Shown: in pieces, positions 1 to 9,956 of the stretch | How the letters are laid out: every line of letters begins with the position of its first letter | Numbering within the stretch: position 1 is the stretch's first letter | Assembly: GCF_963422355.1 (NCBI RefSeq) | Contig: NC_085092.1 | Coordinates: forward strand, 1,487,501 to 1,551,500 | DNA: 64,000 nucleotides | Reading direction: 5' to 3' | Source: Corticium candelabrum | Lineage: Eukaryota; Porifera; Homoscleromorpha; Homosclerophorida; Plakinidae | The notes under the pieces: generated by a model | Database searches by the model: none | Seen by the model: the letters and a program-made list of their open reading frames with translations, nothing else | Told to the model about the DNA's origin: nothing | Position numbers and translations under genes: made by a program

Positions 1-1108
1 GGTACCTGTACAACTACAATCGCACAACGTCAGCTAGCGTACTAGCAAAATATACGGGATGACGTCTGTAAACAGCTTGGACGCGGGGTGTATCCTAATT
101 GTGGACATTGTTTTCTCCGTTACAGAAAGCGACTGAGCCTGAGTAACAGCTGCACTAGATACCTGAATTGTTGCCTCACAAGCTGGTATTTTGGGCCGCT
201 ATCAAAGCCATGTTCTGTGGTGTATTACCTCTGTGTAAAATGGCGTCGTGCCTTTCAAATTTTGCAGAAACCAAGTGTTCTGTTTACGATGCAATGCAGG
301 AGACGATCAATCATGTTTAGATAAACGTCTCAATTGTAAACTGTGATTCTAGCGTCTTTTAGCGTTGCTGGTAGAGCTGATTATTGATATCAGACAACGT
401 AGTTTTAACCTTCCACCTATCCTAGGTGAGTTTGTAGGTTTTCATTTTGTGTCTTATTGTTGCCAGATCTAGTAGCAGTGAAGACAGTCAAATTCTGACT
501 GGATTACGAATGTCGCTGATATTGACATTCCACCCACTTTGTTCGTTCTCATTTCATACCCTATTGTGGCCAGATGTAGTTGCAGTGAAAACAGCTAGAT
601 TGTCAGTGGATTACTGATGTCTAGATCTAGTATGAGTGAAGATATTCAGGTGTTTACTGGACTGGAATTAAACGTTCGCTTCATGCACATAATGCGCTTC
701 TTTAGCACGTTACAAGTCAACGTAACTAGGCTCAAGACTTTACTAAGGTACTTGATAATTGCTTAACTAACGTCAGGGCACTTTCATGATCCAACAAAAG
801 AACGATTCGTGTACCTCGAATTTGTGGACGTGATGGGAGGAACCTTGTACGTACTAACAGTTTCGCAGAGGAATCGTCGTGATACACAACAGAACATGGT
901 TTTGATTGCGGCCCAAAATACCAGCTTGTGCGGCAACTATTCAGGTATCTAGTCCAGCTGTTATTCAGACCCAGTCGCTTTCTGTGGCGGAGAAAAACAT
1001 GTCCACAATTAGGATACACTCCCGTTTGAGCTGTTCACAGACGTTATCCCGTATATTTTGCTAGTGCGCTAGCAGACGTTGTGCGATTCTAGTCGTACAG
1101 GTATTGTT
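1..1108. mobile_element. Non-autonomous DNA-transposon-like element with long imperfect inverted repeats
   Basis: Bases 1-226 are repeated in inverted orientation at about 884-1108 with scattered mismatches. Shared landmarks are the ctagcaaaatatacgggat block (42-60, mirrored near 1046-1066), the ccacaattaggatac block and the taccagcttgt block. The middle (about 227-883) shows no convincing coding potential. The left end may continue outside the window. Short ORFs in the two arms are simply the repeat read in either direction. A related 20-bp piece recurs near 1205-1222. It lies upstream of kinase exons and is probably intronic. No transposase is visible, so a foldback or MITE-like element is inferred, not proven. 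Confidence 0.55.
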
Positions 1109-1621
1109 CCAAAGCTTAGACATTGGTGCGTACATCGGACATGTTTTCCTCTCTCTCCGTTGCAGGTTACCAGACAAAGAGTGTTTGTAACTCAAATTAC
1201 CGGGGAGTGTCCACAATTAGGAATACCTACCCTACAGGCGGACTGTATCGTTTCTTGCTTGCGACGTCGACTAGTTAATTAAAGCAAGACATTTTCGAGT
1301 ATATCCGGGTCCTTGAAAAATACGATTAGCTTTGTGTGCCTGTTTGTACGATCGTCGAATATCAGCCATCTCCGATACACCTGTTCCCGTAACGGCAGCA
1401 ACTTCTTCGAAGTGACGGCGTTTAATAGGACTGTCCAAATGGCGAGGAAGTACCTCACTAGCAAATATGCGGGAAACCGATTATACAAATGAGGAAGTAA
1501 CTGAAAGTGACTTTAAAGTTTTTGCTGCCCAGTTATGTGTCTCTCAAACAGAACTCGCTGCTAATTTCTCGCAACGGATTTTTACTTGTCATCAACAGGA
1601 TATTAAGTTAACTAACAATTA

Positions 1622-1623
1622 AT

Positions 1624-1695
<72 letters not shown>
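1622..1695. repeat. (TA)n microsatellite
   Basis: About 74 bp of near-pure TA dinucleotides with one C interruption. It lies in noncoding DNA between the inverted-repeat element and the coding-like fragment at 1750-2119. Confidence 0.9.
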
Positions 1696-1698
<3 letters not shown>

Positions 1699-1749
1699 GC
1701 ATGAACGTTGTACAGTGTGTAAAGGCATGTCACATCCAATACTGAGAGT

Positions 1750-2119
1750 CGCAGCTCCACTGAAGTCTACTTACACGCGCCGTTCTGATCAAGGTAGACA
1801 GTGAAGGTGTCGTTGCTGTCCAGAGTTCTCTTTGGACGACACGAATTTTTGCCGATCGAACCCGCTCTCGAATTTGTATAAAACGGGTGCAGCGAATCTT
1901 CAACAAATTTGAAACGACCATTTATAATGTCGGGTGGTATACACAGAACATATCGTTTGCTACCAGCGACGTGGGTAAAGCAAAATATTTTGAATACATG
2001 CATCCGGTTTCGTAATTAAGAAATGCGGCTAGCGTATTTTGCCCGTGTATATATATGCACGTCGAATAGTTGTCCCAGTTACTACACTTGCACCTTGCAG
2101 AGGTAGCAACGTCTTCCAA
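1750..2119 (-). pseudogene. Coding-like fragment of unknown family (copy 1; related to 52411-52740)
   Basis: The minus strand has an open frame (about 1767-2003) whose product resembles that of a plus-strand piece at 52411-52740. Shared features in order are a KRY..CIP motif, NG-F-K, an AGS..KN motif, and a DTF-V-LD end. The nucleotide sequences are diverged, so the resemblance is mainly at protein level. There is no credible start or splice context. I do not recognise the family. It may be an exon of a transposon-borne gene or a diverged domain exon. It sits in DNA that is probably an intron of the downstream kinase gene. Confidence 0.3.
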
Positions 2120-2342
2120 GTGGCGACGTTCAACTTGAATGTCGAAATGGTACTGCTTTCGTCACACATACGGGAAACAGACTATTCAGGAGTTTTTATT
2201 GTCATATCCCATAACGCGAGTATCCAGGGGAAGTTGTGTAATTAATTTGCCCAGACGAAGAACGGGCTAGTCAGATAGTGAGTAATAGTGTAATCTACTG
2301 TAATTGCAATCTTTGCGATACTTATGCTATTTACCATTGCAG

Positions 2343-3915
2343 GCTAGATTGGAATACAAATGTACGAGTAGCAGATTTTGGTTTATCTCGCGTCCTGGTT
2401 GAAGGCAAAGACTATTATCGTGTACAAACGCAAATGGAGCTCCCTCTAAGGTGGATGGCTCCAGAAAGTTTAAGTCAACGTCTCTTTACTACACAGTCAG
2501 ATGTTGTAAGTAAATACTTATTTAGATTACTGATAGTCTAATGCTGTTCATAGATGTCAACCAGTTATGCTCTTCTAGTGGTCTTATGGTGTCACTATTT
2601 GGGAAGTCATGGCTCTTGCAGAAGTTCCATATCCTGAAATTGGTAACCGCGATGTTCTCTCTTACATAACAAGTGGTGGAACGATGTCGCAGCCCAGAAA
2701 CTGCCCACCAGAAATGTAATGAGTTTGTCTGTAGAAAGTAAAGAAAAGCCACATTGTCTGTCTAGACGTAAAAGTCGATTAATTGTTCGGGGATCAGTTA
2801 GAATCTCCGTCATCAAGGCAAACGAAAATACATGAATAACCAGAATAGCTATAGAGGCAGGCAGAATCATGAGATAAACAATATAGGCAAACGGATGCTC
2901 GTACATATGAACTTCTGGCAGTTTTCTCTGACCTGGCCGATCGCCAAATTCGATCCGCACGCGTTGAACTAGAAATGAGATCTTGAAGACGACTTTACGG
3001 AAGTAAAACTGAAGAAGACCAGTGGTAGAAACCACGAAAAAGATGATGACCTCGATACAATACAAACGCTGAACTATAAATTCCAGTGGCGCGGAGCATA
3101 GGAATGCCGATCAAAACTTCAAGACTTTGATTTTGACAAAGCTTTTAAATTTTGATACTAAAAGCCAAGAGGATAGCACCTTTTCGTACTCTTGAAAAGG
3201 ATCTAAGTTACGTAAACTTAAATAATTTCTTTGAGTGTATGACTTGCGTCAGATTTAATTAATAGTCACATGACAAATGATAAACGCCGCATGTCTATCA
3301 AACCAGCTTAATTAATTAAACGTTAATTAATAGCAGTTATTGTTTAGAAAGTGCTTGGCTACAAACGAACAAACTTTTTTAGCCAAGTGACTCCTAATCG
3401 AAATTTTTCTAGCGGAAGCACTGCATGAAGTTATGTTCTTCGATTGAGACGACTTGGCAATCTTTGCAAGCGACGAATGGTTGAGTTTACATTAAATGGT
3501 CGGTAACATACATTTCAGAAACGAACACATGTACACAAACACACACGTAATCAAACAAATTAACACATTAAACTTGCAAGCACACAAATATATAGCTAGT
3601 TAGAGTCAGCGATATGAACGTTTAACTTAATAGTAACAATATATCTCTAAACAACTAAATGTTTTTTTGCTTTTATCTAACAGATACAATATCATGAATC
3701 AATGCTGGCAGATGGAAGCCAACGATCGCCCTACATTCAGCACAATTGTGAAAGAAATGGAATCATTTCTGACTTTGCACAGAGGCTACTTAACTTTAGA
3801 TGATTCACTTCAGCCGCTGGGAAGTAAATTCGCCTTTTTCCAGCAAACAGATATGGATGATGTTGATGTTACCTCTGCCAATGAGAAAGATGTCGACTTG
3901 GGGACTCCAGTGTGA
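2343..3915 (+). CDS. Receptor-type tyrosine kinase, C-terminal half of kinase domain (three last exons)
   Basis: Three exons: 2343-2505, 2579-2715 and 3684-3915 (TGA), with donors gtaagt and gtaatg and acceptors cttctag and taacag; phases agree. The encoded part begins just before the DFG motif (VADFGLSR). It continues through an activation loop with paired tyrosines (KDYYR), the LRWMAPESL segment typical of tyrosine rather than serine kinases, SDV-WSYGV across the first junction, CPPE-IY across the second, then CW and RPTF near the end of the lobe. A short acidic tail follows. The exon with the HRDLAARN loop, and everything N-terminal, is not in 1-2342 and should lie left of the window. The fold and activation loop match MET/INSR/TAM-like receptor kinases; the exact family cannot be set from this part. 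Intron 2 is about 970 bp. Confidence 0.9.
2752..3065 (-). other. Hydrophobic antisense ORF inside kinase intron 2 (doubtful)
   Basis: A minus-strand frame from an ATG at 3063-3065 stays open across the intron. It encodes two hydrophobic stretches that could span membranes (residues about 6-18 and 58-85) around a basic loop. Its 3' part overlaps the antisense of kinase exon 2 and is certainly a shadow. The intronic part has a plausible protein-like composition but no homologue I can name and no splice evidence. It could be a fragment of a nested gene or chance. Confidence 0.2.
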
Positions 3916-4905
3916 AAAATACTAGCTTGAAAAACGGTTATTAGCAAGTTAGAAAGGTGATGCTCACATCCTGAATGCGAATTCGAATTAGCAGGGATGA
4001 CAGATGAAACCTTCTGTGTAACAATTTGTCTAAGCAAATTGCTGTGCTTGTAGACGGAAAGCAGCAGTATGAATCATGACGTTTGTGATAGAGAGTCTTC
4101 TTTAGAAGTGTTAATGTCATGAACTGCTATAGAAATGTTTCGAGTTATACAAATAGAAATGAGCACGTAGAATTCTGTTCAAGTTTGCACTTCAGTCCCA
4201 CACAAAAACCAATAATAATAGAATTATCTAGCAAATACAACTAGCCAATGAATGCCATTGCATTTGGAAGGGTATTAGATAATGGTTCATAACAGATACA
4301 ATATAGAGGTGAAACTACATTTTACTGTCGTAATCTTCTATTTCGGTTCACGGACTCAAACTCTTTGCTAACAAGAAGGTTTTTATCTGACCAATGACTA
4401 CTTTCAGATGAATAAATTATATATGTTGTAGCCTGAAAACAGTCTGTTATCTAGAGCAATGACATTTTGATATTTCAGTGTACTGTATATATCACTAAAC
4501 AATATACAAATATTCGAAAGTGTTACCGATTTCTTATCAAATTCCCGCAACTGAAGCTCACAGTCGATGCAAAGGCTCTGACGTCATACGTTTATAGAAG
4601 TCACCTCAAGGTCAGTTGGTAGATATATCTGTATACCGAGGCCCGTTCTATGGCGATCTATCATAAATCTTATCTACAACTTACAGTAAAACACAACCAC
4701 TACTACAATCTATTTTGGGAAAAATATAGAGTCATATAGATAGTGACTGAAAAATGGTTACCGAATGCTTCAACTCCGTAGTTGTCAGCCTTGAGCAATG
4801 ACAGTTTTTATGATAACCTTCGCATTATTGTAGCTGTACCAAAACTCTCTTTGGTCAGAAATAAATTGAATCGTCAACTTTGGAACTACCAACCTTTTCT
4901 ACTAA
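3916..4905. other. Intergenic DNA after the kinase gene
   Basis: AT-rich, without an ORF or repeat that I can support. The kinase 3' UTR must lie in the first part. No clear single poly(A) signal stands out. Confidence 0.5.
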
Positions 4906-4961
4906 TCTGTCTGTCTGTTTCTCTGTCCGTCTGTCCGTCCGTCCGTTCGTCCGTCTCTCTC

Positions 4962-4995
<34 letters not shown>
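4906..4995. repeat. (TCTG)n tract at 3' end of element A
   Basis: Imperfect tetranucleotide run (TCTG with TCCG and TCTC variants). The minus-strand retroelement A ends exactly at its right edge, so on the element's sense strand the 3' end is followed by (GACA)n. Confidence 0.9.
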
Positions 4996-6996
4996 ATGAT
5001 CGTATATTTCTTAGATCAAACTAATGCACGTTTCTGCAATAAAATTAAAAGGCTACAACTAAAATAGAATGTCTATAAATCGCTAGTGCATGAAAGCTAA
5101 TGTGGGAAGACCTGAGTGCTGAGAGTTATGGGCTTCTCAGGTCCACCACATAGTCCGGGCAGTTTCTTTACGATTACTTGTGCATCGCACCTTTTTAGGT
5201 GGATGGAAAAGCGTTTTCTCCAATAGTCCAAATATTCTGGAGATTTTGGTCTTCCGGTTTCGTCTGATAACTGGTTGAATAGCTTTTTTAAGAACTTCCT
5301 TCCTTACTCTCCCTATATACCGAAGTGCTCGAGAACTATTGGGATGACGTTGGATGTTGAGCCTCCAGGCAGCTTGAGCCGGTCATATTTAGCTTTCTTT
5401 CTGGCTTTCCTTAGATATGCCGCAACTCCAATCTTTTCAGCAGAGCGAAGACAAGTTTCCAAGCTCCATGGGTGCGCCAAAGAGATGTCAAGGTCTCTGA
5501 TCGTAGGTCAACATCAAACATAACAATGTTAGTCTTGCATTCGGAATCGACATATCTGTTCCGAAGTTTACGGCAGTGGTGAACGCTAACGCTCCTTAGG
5601 CAATCAGAGCAACCACGTGCAATAGACCCATGTGACCAGACAGGCCCTCCTCCTGTCTTGCAGGTGAGGAGATGGCATAAACTTTTATCTAATGTTGCAC
5701 CACAGTTGCAGGCTTCTAACCAGTCTTAGAGGTAAATGGGAAGACCAAGCCTCACAAGGAACGCCAAGCGAAAATCGCAGGGTTGTACTGCAAACCTTGT
5801 GATGCTGGAGATGAATTTAGCCAAGCACCGGCTCCTTTCCCTTGAAGGGAAAGCAACCTCGAGGTATCTCTAATAGAGGGTGAATATTTAATCAACTCAC
5901 GTAACTGGAAGGTGTACAGATCATGTGACAGCCTGCTGCAGTTTCTTGGGCCTTGTTAGGTAGTCAGATAGGACCTTGTCAGGGGCAAGGACTTCGCAAG
6001 AGACTCGCCAATCAAACCAGAGGGTCGTTGAATTAGGTTGCCGACGATGGAAATAAGCGCTGGAAAACAAAATAAAAGTTCAAAAACTGAATGGATCCAC
6101 GATGCCACAAAAGCAAAACGTGATGTAGTAGAGAGAGACAGCATGCCAAAGCCCCCAGGCGTACTGGTACAGATACTTTTTCCGAAGATAGGTCTGCACA
6201 GTCATAACCCAGAATAAGACAAAAAGTTTTCCGTGTCAATGAGTCGTGGAAGGAAGCAGCTTGAGCCAAGATGCTGGTACGTACTGTTCGAGCTAGATGA
6301 TCAAGTCTTGAGACATGACAATGTCGAAGGATCAATGTTGCACTCTGGGGTTCGTCCAACTTTGTGAGTTGGTCACATATCAAAGAACCGGACTGAGTGA
6401 CTTCTGACACGATGATTCAACTAAGGAGGCATAACCGATTGGTGTCCCAAGAACATTGAACCGTCACAATTCACAGGTACATCTATGCCAGAGGCATCAG
6501 AGACACCTGAAGGACTGAAAATGTCACATTTGGTATCAGAAATGATCAGGTTGATGGACCAAACATCCTCTTCAGAGCTTGAAAAGATTCAATGGTTTTG
6601 TCAGGAGGACTCAAGGAAACACATCATCCAGGTTTGCGAGAATGGTAACTCCTGAGAATCTGAGAAATCCTTTGGGAGGTCTCTGAGGTTTGTATGAATA
6701 GCTGCTGCAAACAGAGCTAGACCCAAAGAGTCGCCTTGGTGGATGCCTTATTCAGAAAAAATTGTGACATGACAGGTGTGCCAGCCTCCATGAATCCTCC
6801 ATACATCTGGAAAGTGTGGTTGTATAGCTCTGAAAACGACTGTTTTATCCCTCAAAGTAAATGCTGCCTGGTGACCGAGTTGAAAGCATTTCTTCACGTC
6901 AGATATTAAAACGATCCATTCTGGGTTGTTCTCTAAAGCCAGTTCACTATGATGAGCAATCTGTTCAGAACAGTTCTCTGTAGAGACTAAACTGCT
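4996..6996 (-). mobile_element. TCTG-family RLE non-LTR retrotransposon, copy A (degenerate)
   Basis: Decayed 5'-truncated copy on the minus strand, lying between two (TCTG)n tracts. From the 5' side, 6990-6750 encodes an RT segment (LALENNPEW, matching LALESNPSW of copy D). 6410-6033 encodes the thumb-like region with LRHCHV, as in copies B and D. 5523-5275 read in antisense gives the C-terminal part (LEHFG) of the RLE region. Several frameshifts and stops separate these blocks. The 3' untranslated end runs to the repeat without poly(A). The family is R2/NeSL/HERO-like by domain order; this assignment is by recognition only. Confidence 0.75.
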
Positions 6997-7022
6997 TCTG
7001 TCTGTCTGCCTGCCTGCCTGCC

Positions 7023-7102
<80 letters not shown>
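6997..7102. repeat. (TCTG)n tract between elements A and B
   Basis: About 106 bp of TCTG units with a few TGCC units at the left. It is both the 5' flank of copy A and the 3' flank of copy B, as expected if both inserted into one microsatellite. Confidence 0.92.
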
Positions 7103-8783
7103 AATACATATATTTTCACACATCATCGCTATTACAGTCTAAGACAATTAGAACTAAAATCACAAAGTCTAAGAGCCCATAATGGGCTACTTTATCAATC
7201 TATCTAATTAGCAAAACACGGTTCAGTTGAGTCCTTTGATCGTACTACTCTTCCTAATTTTTTACATAAAACATTAGCATTGCATCTTTGTAAAGCTATT
7301 GATAAACAGCGACGCCAGTACGTCTTGAACTCTCTGCCATTTGATCTTCCATCTTCATCTGTTGACTGGTGTGACAAGCGATTGAGAAAGTCAACAGCAT
7401 CTTGTCCCCATCTTCCAAAATGTTCGAAAACCAAGGCAATGCAGTTAGAGGTGCGACCCCACATGTTCCACTCACCACCATATTTCTGTGCCTTTTCAAG
7501 CTCTCTTTTGGATGCAGCTGCACCATCTTCCAAAGCTGCTTGAGAAAGAATCTGTTGTGCCCATGGGTGAGCCACAGAAATGTCCAATTCGATATCGCAA
7601 CCAGATTGTGCATCAAATGCAATGATATCAGGTCTATCATTACTATTAATGTAGCAATTCCTTGGTTCCCTTTGGTGTGTCATTTTAAGTTGTTGTAGGC
7701 AGCTGCTCCATACACTGGACAGTGTTTCGTGAGTCCAGACAGGTCCGCCCCCGCTCTTGCATGTTAGAAGGTGATAGCCATCTCTGTCAACATCTTTTCC
7801 GCATTCACAGGTTGACACAACAGATCCCAAGGGCATTTCACAACCCAGTCTCAAGCGTGTTGCAAGACGAAACTCGCCAGGCTTTAATGCAAACTTCGCT
7901 GATTGTGGTATTGAGTCAAGCCACGCACCTGCTCCTGTTCCCTGAAGAGACCTAAATCTTGCAGAAGAACGCTTAGATTGAGGGTTTGCAAGAATAGAAG
8001 ATACAATGTTGTCAGTTCTTTGCAAGTTCAATTTTTGTTGTAACTTTTTAGTGTTACACATCAGATCAGCTAGAGATTTGTCTTCAGGTAGAGCGAGATG
8101 AAGCTGATGACTAATGGATCCAACAGAAGTACAACTTGGAATTGGACAAGAGATGTTCTTGATTGGACTAGTGAGATCTCCAAACAAATGAGGAAGACGA
8201 CTTAAAGAGTGAGCCCAGCTGGATACAAATGCAATATGACACGTTGTTTCTATTGATGTCATCCCAAACCCACCATTGCGAACGGGCAAAGTTGCTTGCA
8301 GCCATTGGTCATTTTCTATATTGCGAAAACTAACCAATTGCAAAAAGGTTTCTTTTGTCAGCTGATCATGAAACCTAGCTGCAGACCTTAGCTGAGTAGG
8401 ACACACTGACCGTGCCATATGATTAATGCGAGGCACATGACAGTAGCGTAGAAGTAACATTCCAGATTGAGGATCGTTAAGAGATGAAATCTGCTCACAA
8501 AGGCTCTGGCCTGATTTTGCGATGTCCAAACAAGATTCTGTGACATACTGCTGTTGCCCAATAGGGATTCCCAGGATGTCAATTCCAGATGATACAACTC
8601 TAATGGCCCTGTTGAGACAAGGAGGTGTTGTAAGACCATTGCAAAATAGCTCACATTTTTCAATAGCAATATTAAGACCAATTTTCTTCAAACTGGATTC
8701 CACATCATCCAGGCATGTAATAACATCATCCAAGGGGCCAATGAAAAACATATCATCTAGGTATGCTAGAACTCTAGTCGATG
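7103..8783 (-). mobile_element. TCTG-family RLE retrotransposon, copy B (5'-truncated, 515-codon ORF)
   Basis: The minus-strand ORF from 8751 to 7204 is uninterrupted (515 aa from the first Met). The frame is open a little further up and starts at the RT catalytic motif (AYLDD, about 8770-8750), so everything upstream was lost. After the RT thumb (LRYCHVPR) comes the zinc knuckle CECG...YHLLTC, immediately followed by the restriction-like endonuclease signature RPDI...DIELDISVAHPW, then an FEHFG...F-KTYWR-C tail. The intact ORF suggests a fairly young insertion. The 3' UTR is about 100 bp and ends at (GACA)n on the sense strand. The 5' end abuts a 55-bp inverted copy of its own sequence. Confidence 0.85.
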
Positions 8784-8838
8784 GATGTGGAATCCAGTTT
8801 GAAGAAAATTGGTCTTAATATTGCTATTGAAAAATGTG
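8652..8838. repeat. Perfect 55-bp inverted repeat at the B/C junction
   Basis: 8652-8706 is repeated exactly, in inverse orientation, at 8784-8838, with a 77-bp loop. The left arm is internal coding sequence of copy B. The right arm is its inverted duplicate, followed directly by tctgtctgtc (8839-8848) and then copy C. It is an inverted duplication, not a simple 5' inversion, because the left arm is still present in B. Confidence 0.9.
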
Positions 8839-9692
8839 TCTGTCTGTCGGAGATTGGTTAGATGCCATTCCTACTTCTGATAGGCACGCACTTAAAACAA
8901 ACGACTTTTCTATAGCGTCCTATTTGAGGTTGGGATTGGCTTTACCGTTTACCAAGTGGGTGAAAGTGTGTGACTGTGGACAACAACTGGATCAACAAGG
9001 ATACCACCTACTAACATGTAAATATGGAGGAGGTCCTGTCTGGACCCACAATACTATCTTGAAGGGTTGGAGTGAATGTTTGAGTGATTTGCACATTCCC
9101 CATCAAACCGAACCCCGGCATCGTTTTGTTAGTAGCGAAAACCGTCCTGATATGACACTCTTTGATTCTGAAACAGGACAGAATCTTGACGTGGATGTTT
9201 CATTAGCACACCCATGGAGTAAGGATGCTCTCAACCACGCACACAGAGAAGAAGGGTATGCTGCGAAAGTAAGAGAGGAGAAGAAACTAAAGAAATACTC
9301 AGGAGAGGTCCTGCATGGTGGTTTATCATCCAAGTGTGTTCCACTAGTCTTTGAACATTTTGGTTTGTGGGGCTCGCACGCACACAAGTTTTTGTCTCAT
9401 ATATCTAGGCAAAGCTACAATACCACTCATGCACATCCTTTTAACAGCGCTCAACGTTTTAAGGCATTCTGGAGAAAGCAATTTTCCATCATTCTTCAGA
9501 GATGCAACGCCAGAGTGATTTCGAGGAAGCTGTCGAGATTTTCATGCAGTACAAACGACAGTGGCATAATGTTTGACTGCAATGTTGTAGGCCAAGTCCA
9601 TTAATGTGTTATAATTTGCTTAGTTATGAAGGACTGGTAGATATTTGAAAGTTTCCTGTACATACGTAGAGTTTTGATGATAATAAATGAAT
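8839..9692 (+). mobile_element. TCTG-family RLE retrotransposon, copy C (RLE domain only)
   Basis: Plus-strand fragment with an open frame 8849-9604. It codes for the zinc knuckle (CDCG...YHLLTC) at about residues 40-60, then RPDM...LDVDVSLAHPW of the endonuclease and the FEHFGLWG, RCNAR tail. It shares a 3' UTR end (cgtagagttt, then aataaatgaa) with copies D and E. Unlike A, B, D and E, its sense-strand 3' flank is (TGTC)n, i.e. it sits in the repeat in the opposite orientation. The 5' flank is the short tctgtctgtc. The first codons (MCLSV) come from the repeat and are not native. Confidence 0.82.
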
Positions 9693-9693
9693 G

Positions 9694-9738
<45 letters not shown>
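9693..9738. repeat. (TCTG)n tract after copy C
   Basis: Pure TGTC repeat following the 3' UTR of copy C. On its right a further element tail begins. Confidence 0.92.
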
Positions 9739-9887
9739 CAAAACATATATTTTTTATTTAAATCAAACGTTTACATCATGAGCAACCAACACAACAAGAC
9801 CGTTACGATCTTGAAGCATACAAACTTACACTGCGCAAACTACATTTCGACGTTTTAATCTCGCTATGTTAATGAGTTTGTTAGTGC
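9739..9887 (-). mobile_element. Solo 3' tail of a TCTG-family element
   Basis: About 149 bp between two (TCTG)n tracts. Its left end (acatatattttt) resembles the 3' UTR end of copy B at 7107-7117. This suggests an extremely 5'-truncated minus-strand insertion with no coding sequence. Confidence 0.45.
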
Positions 9888-9888
9888 C

Positions 9889-9927
<39 letters not shown>

Positions 9928-9956
9928 TTGTCTGTCTGTCTGTCTCTCTGTCTGTC
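9888..9956. repeat. (TCTG)n tract at 3' end of copy D
   Basis: TGTC units with a TTTG interruption. It directly joins the 3' UTR of copy D. Confidence 0.92.

Noticed and set aside
88..1019. Two similar small ORFs starting MYPNCGH on opposite strands
   Set aside because: They are the same inverted-repeat arm read twice; no splice or coding support.
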